A stretch of 64,000 bases of DNA from Nocardiopsis sp. N85 (GTDB lineage Bacteria; Actinomycetota; Actinomycetes; Streptosporangiales; Streptosporangiaceae). Positions 40,679-47,616 of the stretch are shown in pieces. The notes below the pieces were generated by a model. The model did no database searches. It saw only the letters and a program-made list of their open reading frames with translations, and was not told where the DNA came from. Location: positions 1-64,000 of the forward strand of contig NZ_JARBUT010000020.1 of the NCBI RefSeq assembly GCF_028882275.1, in the 5' to 3' direction. The translations under genes and the position numbers were made by a program. Position 1 is the stretch's first letter, and every line of letters begins with the position of its first letter.

Positions 40679-41959
40679 TCAGGGAGTGGCCCGCTCTTGA
40701 TCCTCCCCCTCGGGCGGCACCGTGCCGACCGGCACGGGTTCCCGCGTGCTGTGCCGGTAGGCGAGCCGGCGCAGCAGCACCTCGGCCGGCCCCCGCACGC
40801 CCGCCCGCTCCATGAGGTAGGCGGCCACGACGGTGATCAGCCACACCCCGATCGCGTACAGGAACATCGTCCACGAGGTCAGGTACGCGGCCAGCCCCAG
40901 GCCCCACGCGGTCAGGATCGGCGCGCACAGCACCGACTGGGCCAGGTAGGACGACAGGGAGCGCTTGCCGGTGGCGGTGATCGCGGTCAGTACGACGCCG
41001 GGCTCGCGCCCGCGTCCCTGGATCGCGTGCGCGATCAGGGCGATCAGGGCGACGTACCCCAGCCCGCCGAACAGTCCCGCCAACATGTGCGGCATGGCCA
41101 GCATCGAGGCCTGGGTGGGGTTCGGCTCCCAGACGCCGACCTGGGCCAGCGCGTTGGGCAGGCCGCCCAGCCAGCCGATGGCGATGCCGAGCCCGGCGGT
41201 CCATCGCAGCAGCGGGAGGTGGGACCCCGGCTCCTCCAGCACCCGGCGGCGCGCCGCCCAGAAGGCGAGCAGGATCATGGTCGGCACGACCAGCGCCACG
41301 AGGCCCTGGACGACGGTGATCAGGGGCCAGACGATGACGCGACCGAGCGCGGCGCCCAGGATCGAGGTCTCGGCGGCGCTCGCCGCCATCGCGTCCATCC
41401 CGGTCCCGGAGCTCGGGCCGTCCGGTGCCAGGACCATCCCCACGACGCTGAACGCGGTCAGCGCGGCGAGGAGACCGATGAACACCGAGGCCCACACCAG
41501 CAGGGTGGTGTCCTTGCGGCGCAGGAACAGCCATCCCAGGAGCAGGCCGGCCAGACCGTAGGCGCCCAGGACGTCACCGAACCACAGCAGCAGGGCGTGG
41601 AAGAACCCGAACGCGAGGAGCCACAGGTTGCGTCGGCGCAACAGCGCGTTGACGTCCTTGACGCTCGCCCCGGCGGCCTCCTGGCGCATGGCCAGCTGCA
41701 CCATGCCGTAGCCGAACAGGAACGCGAACATCGGATAGCTGCGGCCGTCCACCACCATGATGGTGAAGAACTGGGTCACGGAGTCGAGCGTGCTCTCCGG
41801 GGCCGGGTGGGCGCCCAGCTCGCCCATGGGGACCGTCCACAGGTACCAGACGGTGTTGGCCAGGGCGATGAACAGGAGCATGAACCCGCGGGCCAGGTCG
41901 GGGGCGAGCGCTCGTTCGCCCGCTCCGGCCGGCCCGCGGGCCACGGCGTTCCGAGACAT
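40679..41959 (-). CDS. DUF418-family polytopic membrane protein
   Basis: A 426-residue protein with about ten membrane helices. It has the family layout: an N-terminal Asp/Arg motif before helix 1 (APDLARGFMLLFIALANT), FAFLFGYGMVQLAMR after helix 2, and the C-terminal DUF418 core TGKRSLSSYLAQSVLCAPIL. Related proteins include YeiB and acyltransferase-3-like carriers; the role is unknown, perhaps surface modification. AAGGA lies 8 nt before ATG 41959. A palindrome sits in its promoter, which suggests dedicated repression. Confidence 0.85.
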   Translation of the reverse strand: MSRNAVARGPAGAGERALAPDLARGFMLLFIALANTVWYLWTVPMGELGAHPAPESTLDSVTQFFTIMVVDGRSYPMFAFLFGYGMVQLAMRQEAAGASVKDVNALLRRRNLWLLAFGFFHALLLWFGDVLGAYGLAGLLLGWLFLRRKDTTLLVWASVFIGLLAALTAFSVVGMVLAPDGPSSGTGMDAMAASAAETSILGAALGRVIVWPLITVVQGLVALVVPTMILLAFWAARRRVLEEPGSHLPLLRWTAGLGIAIGWLGGLPNALAQVGVWEPNPTQASMLAMPHMLAGLFGGLGYVALIALIAHAIQGRGREPGVVLTAITATGKRSLSSYLAQSVLCAPILTAWGLGLAAYLTSWTMFLYAIGVWLITVVAAYLMERAGVRGPAEVLLRRLAYRHSTREPVPVGTVPPEGEDQERATP

Positions 41960-41978
41960 GGATGGATCCTTCCGGTCG

Positions 41979-41995
41979 CGATATATCTCTTATCG
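41979..41995 (-). promoter_or_regulatory. Palindromic operator before the DUF418 gene
   Basis: CGATA-N7-TATCG in an A+T-rich pocket (around 41978-42001), 20 bp upstream of the start. TTGAAT on the minus strand (41996-42001) could be the -35, so the palindrome would fill the spacer. Confidence 0.4.
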
Positions 41996-42102
41996 ATTCA
42001 ACCGGAGGGACGAGTCGGGCACAATGCACTTTCGTAGGGTGAAAGACCCTGAAACATTCCTTAGGGGAATACCCCCGTGCGGGTCCGCGCGCGTCGGATT
42101 CA

Positions 42103-43185
42103 GTGCGTGCGGCGGGTGGCGACCGCCACCATCGTGCGCAGCGGCTCCCGGGCGGCGTCGTCCAGCTCCGGGCTCTCCAACGCCGCCAGCGCCTCCTCGG
42201 AATAGCGCTCGACGAGCTCCTCACAGGCGGCCAGCGCGCCGGAGGACTCGATGAGCCCGCACATCCACTCGACCGACCCCACCGACAGGTCGGGCGCGCC
42301 CAGCAGAGCGGTGAAGCGCGCGCCGTCGGCGGCGTCCGAGCGCGCCAGGGTCTCGGCGACCACCAGGGTCCGCTTGCCCTCGCGCAGGTCGTCACCGGCC
42401 GGCTTGCCGGTGGTGGACGGGTCGCCGAACACGCCCAGCACGTCGTCGCGCAACTGGAAGGCCACCCCGAGCGGTATGCCGTAGGCGGTGTAGACGCCCT
42501 CCAGCTCCGGCAGGCGACCCGCCAGCGCGGCGCCCAGGTGCAGCGGCCGCTCCACGGTGTACTTGGCGGACTTGTACCGCATCACCCGCAGCGCCGCCTC
42601 CCTGGTGCCGGTACCGCGCACCTGCTCCAGGGTGTCCAGGTACTGTCCGGCCATCACCTCGGTGCGCATCGCGTCGAAGGGCCGCCGCCCCCACGCGAGG
42701 GTGTCCTGGGCGAACCCGCTGGCCTGGTACATCTCGTCGGACCAGGCCAGACACAGGTCGCCGATGAGCACGGCCGCGCCCCGGCCGAAGCCCTCGCCGT
42801 CACCGCTCCAGCCGCGCTCGGCGTGCAACCCGGCGAGCCGCTTGTGGGTGGCGGGCAGGCCGCGTCGGGTGTCGCTGTTGTCGATGACGTCGTCGTGGAT
42901 GAGCGCGCAGGCCTGGAGGAACTCCAGGGAGGCCGCCGCCCGCACGATCCGCTCGTCGTCCGCCGCGCCCCCGGCGCCGCGCCACCCCTGGTAACAGAAG
43001 GCGGGGCGCAGGCGCTTGCCCCCGGTGAGCATCGCCTCCAGCGCGTCCATGGCCGGGGCCAACTCCTCCCCGACCTCCAGCAGGGTGAGCCGGTGGTCGG
43101 CGCAGAACGCGTCCAGTTCCCGGTCCACGTCCGAGCGGATCGCGGAGACGGGGGAGAGGGAGGAGGATGATGAGAAAGCGGCCAT
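42103..43185 (-). CDS. idsA: Polyprenyl diphosphate synthase (geranylgeranyl type)
   Basis: Chain-elongating trans-prenyltransferase. The first Asp-rich motif is LIHDDVIDNSDTRRG and the second FQLRDDVLGVFGD, both intact. GGKRLRPAFCYQ binds IPP; KSAKYTVERPL is the KT-type motif. With 360 residues and small-medium residues before the first motif (LEFLQACA), a C20 product is likely. TAATGT stands 7 nt before ATG 43185, so the mRNA looks leaderless. DUF817 lies just upstream. The product may feed quinones, carotenoids or prenyl lipids. The symbol follows actinobacterial use and is tentative. Confidence 0.88.
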
Positions 43186-43192
43186 ACCCAGC

Positions 43193-43198
43193 ACATTA
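43193..43198 (-). promoter_or_regulatory. -10 element of a leaderless polyprenyl synthase transcript
   Basis: TAATGT (minus strand) lies 7 nt before ATG 43185, in the 18-bp gap after the DUF817 gene. Confidence 0.55.
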
Positions 43199-43203
43199 GC
43201 GGC

Positions 43204-44067
43204 TCACCCCGAGGGCCCCGCCCCTTTCCGCGCCCCCGGTCCCTTCCACATCGCCACCAGGACGAACGACACCGTCACGAGCAGGGCCCAGGCGCCCAGC
43301 TTGGCCGGGTGGACCAGCGCCCAGACCTCCGCCTGGTGGGGGTAGCGCCAGGCGTCGAACAGCGTCGAGATGTTCTCCGCCACCCACAGGAAGAACCCGA
43401 TGAACAGGAACGACAACGCCAACGGCAGGCGCGGCCGCTGTTCCCCCACGGTGAAGTGCACCCACGTGCCCCAGGTCACCGCGATCAACAGCACCGCCAG
43501 CGGGATCCGCAGGTCGGGCAGCCAGTGGTGGGTGAGGAAGTTCGCGTAGATCGCGATCGCCACCGCCGTGACGGCCCACGAGCGGTAGTTCGTCAACCCC
43601 AGGTCGAACAGGCGCCAGGCGCGCACGATGTAGGAGCCCACCGCCGCGTACATGAACCCGCTGTAGAGCGGCACGCCCCACACCACGGTCCACCCGGGGC
43701 CGGGGTAGGACCACGAACCCATGCGCACCTTGAACAGTTCGAACGCCAACCCCACCACGTGGAATCCGGCGATCGCGGCGATCTCCCGGCCGGTCTCCAG
43801 CCGCAGCGCCCAGAACAGCGCGGTCACCGCCACCGCGTAGATCAACAGCGCGTCATAGCGGGCGATCGGCAGGGGGACCGCCATCGACAGCGCGAACCCG
43901 GCGAACATGCACGCCGCGAACGCGCAGGCGCGGGCCTGCAACAGGCCGAAGCGCGTCAGCTGCGCGAAGAAGAAGGTCACGGAGGAGAAGGACGCGCGGC
44001 GGCGGTCCCCCCGCGCCCGCCGTGGTTCGCGGGCGCGCCCCGATGTGATCCTCGTTCTCGGTCTCAC
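43204..44067 (-). CDS. DUF817-family membrane protein
   Basis: A polytopic protein of up to 287 residues with about eight helices. Typical DUF817 blocks are FHVVGLAFELFKVRMGSWSY, PLYSGFMYAAVGSYIVR, ANFLTHHWLPDLR and FLWVAENISTLFDAWRYP. GTG 44067 is used with GGAAGGG some 12 nt upstream. The first 29 residues are basic and not conserved, so GTG 43980 is also plausible. No enzymatic motif is known for the family; His and Glu inside helices could bind metal. It stands next to a prenyl synthase, which may be chance. Confidence 0.82.
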   Translation of the reverse strand: MRPRTRITSGRAREPRRARGDRRRASFSSVTFFFAQLTRFGLLQARACAFAACMFAGFALSMAVPLPIARYDALLIYAVAVTALFWALRLETGREIAAIAGFHVVGLAFELFKVRMGSWSYPGPGWTVVWGVPLYSGFMYAAVGSYIVRAWRLFDLGLTNYRSWAVTAVAIAIYANFLTHHWLPDLRIPLAVLLIAVTWGTWVHFTVGEQRPRLPLALSFLFIGFFLWVAENISTLFDAWRYPHQAEVWALVHPAKLGAWALLVTVSFVLVAMWKGPGARKGAGPSG

Positions 44068-44107
44068 TCAGTGGGATGTCCCTTCCATCCGGTCAGGGGG
44101 CCTCACC

Positions 44108-44113
44108 TACAGT
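44108..44113 (+). promoter_or_regulatory. -10 element of a leaderless metF transcript
   Basis: TACAGT lies 7 nt before ATG 44121. Confidence 0.65.
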
Positions 44114-44120
44114 GGTGTGC

Positions 44121-45053
44121 ATGCTGGCTGCACCGACACGCCCCGTGACGCCCCGAACCCCCGAACCCCGGCCGCGACACATCCGTGACCTGCTCCGCAC
44201 GGGTGAGCCGATGTTCTCCTTCGAGTTCTTCCCGCCCCGGAGCCCGCAGGCCAATGAGCGACTCTGGCGGGCCATCCGGCAACTGGAGGCCCTGGGTCCC
44301 GCCTTCGTCTCCGTCACCTACGGCGCGGGCGGCAGCACGCGCGGTATGACCGTGGAGACCACCGAGCGGATCGCGACCGACACCACGCTCCTCCCGGTCG
44401 CGCACATGACCCTGGTCGAGCACTCCGTCGCCGAGCTGCGTCACCTCATCGGCCGTCTGGCCGACGCCGGGGTGTCCAACATGCTCGCGGTGCGCGGCGA
44501 CCCACCCGGAGACCCCTCCGGCCCGTGGGTCAGCCACCCCGAGGGACTGACCTACGCAGAGGAGCTGGTCCGGCTCATCAAGGACAGCGGCGACTTCTGC
44601 GTGGGCGTGGCGGCCTTCCCCTACAAGCACCCGCGCTCGGCCGACGTGGAGACCGACACCGACTTCTTCGTGCGCAAGTGCGACGCGGGCGCGGACTACG
44701 CCATCACCCAGATGTTCTTCGACCCCGAGGACTACCTGCGCCTTCGGGACCGGGTGGCGGCCCGCGGCTGTGACATCCCGATCATCCCCGAGGTGTTCCC
44801 GGTGGTGCGCACGTCGTTCATCCCGCGCTCGGAGAAGCTCTCGGGGGCGCCGTTCCCGGCGGACCTGGCCGCGCGGTTCGAGTCCTTCGGCGACGACACC
44901 GAGGCGGTGCGCGCCTTCGGGATCGAGCACGCCCAGCACATGTGCGAGCGGCTCTTGGAGGAGGGTGCTCCGGGCATCCACTTCATCACCTCGAATCAGT
45001 CCACCGCCACCAGGGAGATCTACCGGGAGGTGTCGGGACGACGGCGCCCGTGA
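44121..45053 (+). CDS. metF: Methylenetetrahydrofolate reductase
   Basis: Reduces 5,10-methylene-THF to 5-methyl-THF for methionine synthesis. The 310-residue FAD barrel has FSFEFFPPRSPQANERLW with the catalytic Glu, VSVTYGAGGSTRG, LAVRGDPPGDP, VGVAAFPYKHPRS, DYAITQMFFDPEDY and the final GIHFITSNQSTATREI. ATG 44121 is fixed by the leaderless promoter. The last 68 bp overlap the 3' end of the convergent GNAT gene. No SAM riboswitch is visible. Confidence 0.95.
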   Translation: MLAAPTRPVTPRTPEPRPRHIRDLLRTGEPMFSFEFFPPRSPQANERLWRAIRQLEALGPAFVSVTYGAGGSTRGMTVETTERIATDTTLLPVAHMTLVEHSVAELRHLIGRLADAGVSNMLAVRGDPPGDPSGPWVSHPEGLTYAEELVRLIKDSGDFCVGVAAFPYKHPRSADVETDTDFFVRKCDAGADYAITQMFFDPEDYLRLRDRVAARGCDIPIIPEVFPVVRTSFIPRSEKLSGAPFPADLAARFESFGDDTEAVRAFGIEHAQHMCERLLEEGAPGIHFITSNQSTATREIYREVSGRRRP

Positions 45054-45600
45054 GCGGCAGGCGCGTCGCCATGATCGAGAAGGGCCGGTCCGGGCTGCCG
45101 GGGAAGGAGAACTCCTCCAGCACCTCGACGAACCCGCAGGAGCGGTAGAGGTGACGCGCCGCCGTGGGGCCGGCCCGGGTGGACAGGATCGCGGTGCGCT
45201 CGGGCCGGTCCGAGCACAGGGCGTGCAGGACGGCCCGGCCGATCCCCCGGTTCTGCGCCTCGGGGTGGACGTGCACCTCGGCGATCTCGAACGCGTCGGT
45301 CATCCAGCGGCGCGCCCCGGCACGGCCGCCCTCGGCGCGCAGACCCGCGGAGACGGTGTCGTGCCACCACTGGCCGCGCGCGCCGTGGAAGGCGTAGGCG
45401 AAACCGATCGGACGCTCCTCCAGCACGGCGACGATGGACCGGAACCCGGGATGGCGGGAGTGGGTCTTCATGACGGAGGCCCGTCCCGGCAACTGCTCGG
45501 GCGGGGGTTCCATGGCCGCCTCGTACACCTGGAGGAGGGCGGGAACGGCGTGCGCGAACGCCGGGGGGCCCAGCTCGCGCAGCTCGACATCGGCTACCAC
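44986..45600 (-). CDS. GNAT-family N-acetyltransferase
   Basis: A 204-residue acetyltransferase. The acetyl-CoA loop is RGIGRAVLHAL, preceded by beta-4 EIAEVHVHPEAQN, and followed by ILSTRAGPTAARHLYRSCGF with the usual Tyr. The N-terminal part (YEAAMEPPPEQLPGRA) is characteristic of a Streptomyces-type subgroup. GTG 45600 is supported by TAGTGT 6 nt upstream. The C-terminal 25 residues lie inside the metF 3' end on the opposite strand. The substrate is unknown. Confidence 0.85.
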   Translation of the reverse strand: MVADVELRELGPPAFAHAVPALLQVYEAAMEPPPEQLPGRASVMKTHSRHPGFRSIVAVLEERPIGFAYAFHGARGQWWHDTVSAGLRAEGGRAGARRWMTDAFEIAEVHVHPEAQNRGIGRAVLHALCSDRPERTAILSTRAGPTAARHLYRSCGFVEVLEEFSFPGSPDRPFSIMATRLPLTGAVVPTPPGRSPWWRWTDSR

Positions 45601-45749
45601 GACTTCACACTAGCCTCCGAAGGCGTGTGCCCGACGGATTTCGGCGTGGCCGATACCGGTTGTCCGCCGGTCCTCGACACGCCCGGGAGGGGTGCCGCCG
45701 GTCCTTGACGGGTCGTCGAGGGCGGGGTTAACTGTTGATCGTCGAACAT
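45594..45749 (-). CDS. Possible 51-residue protein starting inside an SOS box
   Basis: The frame starts MFDDQQLTPPSTTRQG and ends SEASVKSW; its TAG overlaps the GNAT GTG. The sequence is Pro/Ser/Thr-rich and looks disordered, with no signal or helix. Its ATG lies within the LexA-type palindrome, so there is no room for a normal ribosome site. I know no family. It may be chance. Confidence 0.25.
   Translation of the reverse strand: MFDDQQLTPPSTTRQGPAAPLPGVSRTGGQPVSATPKSVGHTPSEASVKSW
45607..45612 (-). promoter_or_regulatory. -10 element of a leaderless GNAT transcript
   Basis: TAGTGT (minus strand) lies 6 nt before GTG 45600. Confidence 0.55.
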
Positions 45750-45758
45750 GAGTTCGAC
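45741..45758. promoter_or_regulatory. LexA-type SOS box
   Basis: GTCGAACATGAGTTCGAC is a palindrome with 7-bp arms and matches the actinobacterial SOS form TCGAAC-N4-GTTCGA at all fixed positions. It lies in a ~340-bp gene-free stretch (45601-45937) between the GNAT start and the end of bldD. No established gene starts next to it. Confidence 0.6.
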
Positions 45759-45870
45759 ATCGGCCGTCGGGGCGACCCGGCGGCGACGGCGCGGCCGGCT
45801 CGGGGAGGGGAAGCCCCGTGTCCGACCGCGCCGTTCCGTCGTGCCCGCGGGTGAGGGCCCGTATACGACG

Positions 45871-45905
45871 AGGACCGGCCCGCCCTCGATGGGCGGGCCG
45901 GTCCT
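45871..45905 (-). terminator. Terminator of bldD
   Basis: A perfect 15-bp stem AGGACCGGCCCGCCC/GGGCGGGCCGGTCCT with a 5-nt loop, 32 nt past the bldD stop. Confidence 0.85.
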
Positions 45906-45937
45906 GCGGCGGGCGGGTGCGATCCGTGCCTGGACGA

Positions 45938-46432
45938 TCAGAAGGAGTCGACGGCGCGACGGGCCTCCGGGTCGAGGACGCCCCAGTTGATGAGCTCCTC
46001 GGTCAGGTCGCCGGGCGACTTGTCGTAGATGACCGCGAGCGAACGCAGGTCCTCCTGACGGATGGAGAGCACGCGGCCGTTGTAGTCACCGCGCTGGCTC
46101 TGGATGGTGGCCACGTAGCGGGACAGCGGGCCGGCCTTCTCCTGCGGGAGCTGCTGCATGCGCTCCAGGTCGATGACCAGCTTGGGTGTCGGGCCCAGGG
46201 GCGTGGGGGCGGCACCGCCGGGCAGCAGCTCCGACATCGGCACGCCGTAGAAGTCGGCCAGCTCGGCGAGCTTCTGGACGGTGACGGCGCGGTCGCCGCG
46301 CTCGTAGGAGCCCACCACGACGGCCTTCCAGCGTCCGTGGGACTTCTCCTCCACTCCGTGGAGGGACAGGCCCTGCTGGGTTCGGATGGCACGCAGTCGC
46401 GCGCCGAGGGACTTGGCGTATTCGGATGGCAT
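45938..46432 (-). CDS. bldD: Developmental regulator BldD (c-di-GMP-binding XRE family)
   Basis: Master repressor of sporulation genes in streptomycetes; dimerised on DNA by tetrameric c-di-GMP. The 164-residue protein follows S. coelicolor BldD almost throughout: EYAKSLGARLRAIRTQQGLS, GRWKAVVVGSYERGDRAVTV and GVLDPEARRAV. The c-di-GMP motif RGD-X8-RQxD is present at Arg114-Asp116 and Arg125-Asp128, but position 127 is Glu where Streptomyces has Asp. ATG 46432 is preceded by GGGAG at 10 nt. It is divergent from the pyr operon across a 494-bp region. Presence fits a mycelial, sporulating actinobacterium. Confidence 0.96.
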   Translation of the reverse strand: MPSEYAKSLGARLRAIRTQQGLSLHGVEEKSHGRWKAVVVGSYERGDRAVTVQKLAELADFYGVPMSELLPGGAAPTPLGPTPKLVIDLERMQQLPQEKAGPLSRYVATIQSQRGDYNGRVLSIRQEDLRSLAVIYDKSPGDLTEELINWGVLDPEARRAVDSF

Positions 46433-46643
46433 CTTCTTGTCGCTCCCGGCCGTGACAGTGGCTGGCGTGATGGGGGAGAGACCCGTTCCAACGAGGGCCG
46501 TCGGACGGTCCCTCGGAGGTCACGGGGTGCAACCCCACCCGGCAATGGTTACAGACAGTGACGGTAGGGGGGTCCGTCCCCCAGGTCAAGCCGTTGGTGT
46601 GAAACGCGACTAATCAGTGGCCAAACCGTGCGTAAGTGAGACT

Positions 46644-46722
46644 CCTCTCATGTCCACGCGGACCGTGACGAGAGGTGCATCACGCCCATGCGAAAAGCCC
46701 GTTCTTTCAGGGGGTTTCGCAT
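46644..46722. ncRNA. Possible structured RNA between bldD and pyrR
   Basis: Two successive hairpins lie in the divergent region. The first pairs CCTCTC with GAGAGG and, inside, GTCC with GGAC (46644-46675). The second pairs ATGCGAAA with TTTCGCAT plus a CCC/GGG inner stem (46688-46722). They could be a small RNA or the bldD 5' leader; the strand is not decided. Confidence 0.3.
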
Positions 46723-46795
46723 TTGTCGGCCATGTGAGGTGTGTGCAGATCGTAGCCGTCGCGTTGCTCTGAGGATCCTCTGCGCCCTTTGTGTA

Positions 46796-46811
46796 TGTGA
46801 TGAGAGTCACA
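46796..46811 (+). promoter_or_regulatory. CRP/GlxR-type operator upstream of the pyr operon
   Basis: TGTGATGAGAGTCACA is a perfect TGTGA-N6-TCACA site. Its centre is about 71 bp before the start inferred from TAGCGT, a position used by class I CRP activation. Confidence 0.6.
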
Positions 46812-46862
46812 CTACTCGATATCCACCTTGAGCCCGCCCTCGGTGACCTCGAACGCCGCTGG

Positions 46863-46911
46863 TAGCGTGGGCCCGATCGACATCCTTTAACGACCTGTCC
46901 CGTGAGGCAGG
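46863..46911 (+). promoter_or_regulatory. pyr promoter and PyrR-binding hairpin
   Basis: TAGCGT (46863-46868) is the likely -10. In the leader CCTG and CAGG (46894-46897, 46908-46911) hold the loop TCCCGTGAGG, which fits the PyrR recognition pattern UCCNGNGAGG. The pyrR ribosome site GGAAGGGG overlaps its 3' side, so PyrR bound with UMP should block translation, as known in Mycobacterium smegmatis. Confidence 0.75.
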
Positions 46912-46926
46912 GAAGGGGTCACTGCT

Positions 46927-47616
46927 TTGTGTGCGCGAAAAACCACGACGAGTGACACGAACGGTGGCGTGGCGCCACCGGAGATGCCCGAAGGCACCCG
47001 GGCCGTCCTCGACGGCAACGAGATCAACCGGGCGTTGACCCGTATCGCCCACGAGGTGCTCGAACGGACCAAGGGCGGACACGGGGTCACCCTCCTCGGC
47101 ATCCCCTCGCGGGGAGTCCCCCTCGCGGCCCGCCTGGCCGAGCGCATCGAACACGTCGAGAAACTGGCCGTCCCCCACGGCTCCCTCGACATCACCATGT
47201 ACCGCGACGACCTGCGCACCGCCCCGCCGCGGGCCTTGGGCCGGACCGAGATCCCCGACGGCGGACTCGACGACCGCGTCGTCGTCCTCGTCGACGACGT
47301 CCTCTTCTCCGGCCGCACCGTCCGCGCCGCCCTGGACGCGCTCAACGACCTGGGCCGTCCCCGCGCCGTCCAGCTCGCCGTCCTGGTCGACCGCGGCCAC
47401 CGCCAACTGCCCATCCGCGCCGACTACGTGGGCAAGAACCTGCCCACCTCGCTGCGCGAGAGCGTCACCGTCCGGCTCACCGAGACCGACGGCCACGACG
47501 CGGTGCTGCTCGGCCCGTCCCGCCCGTCGTCCTCCGCCACCCTCACGGGCGGCCCGCTGCCCGGTGCCCTCGGCCGACGCCCCGACACCGACGGCACCGA
47601 GGGGAAGGACTCCTGA
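46927..47616 (+). CDS. pyrR: Pyrimidine operon regulator / uracil phosphoribosyltransferase PyrR
   Basis: UMP-sensing RNA-binding protein that represses its own operon; also has UPRTase activity. The 229-residue product has the PRPP motif VVVLVDDVLFSGRTVRAALD, the RNA-contact Thr/Arg region LGIPSRGVPLAARLAERI, and DITMYRDDL. It starts at TTG 46927, 8 nt after GGAAGGGG; the usual start codons give no usable frame here. The first ~25 and last ~40 residues are extensions beyond the ~180-residue core, Thr/Gly/Pro-rich. Its stop overlaps the pyrB start (TGATG). Confidence 0.93.
   Translation: MCARKTTTSDTNGGVAPPEMPEGTRAVLDGNEINRALTRIAHEVLERTKGGHGVTLLGIPSRGVPLAARLAERIEHVEKLAVPHGSLDITMYRDDLRTAPPRALGRTEIPDGGLDDRVVVLVDDVLFSGRTVRAALDALNDLGRPRAVQLAVLVDRGHRQLPIRADYVGKNLPTSLRESVTVRLTETDGHDAVLLGPSRPSSSATLTGGPLPGALGRRPDTDGTEGKDS

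Noticed and set aside
45748..45990. 80-codon frame on the plus strand starting in the SOS box
   Set aside because: Arg/Pro-rich without recognisable domain, and it runs through the bldD terminator into bldD coding DNA.
46688..46831. Cys-rich 47-codon frame (CRPCEVC, CALCVC) upstream of pyrR
   Set aside because: Third-position codons do not favour G/C as real genes here do, its start lies inside a hairpin, and no ribosome site is present.
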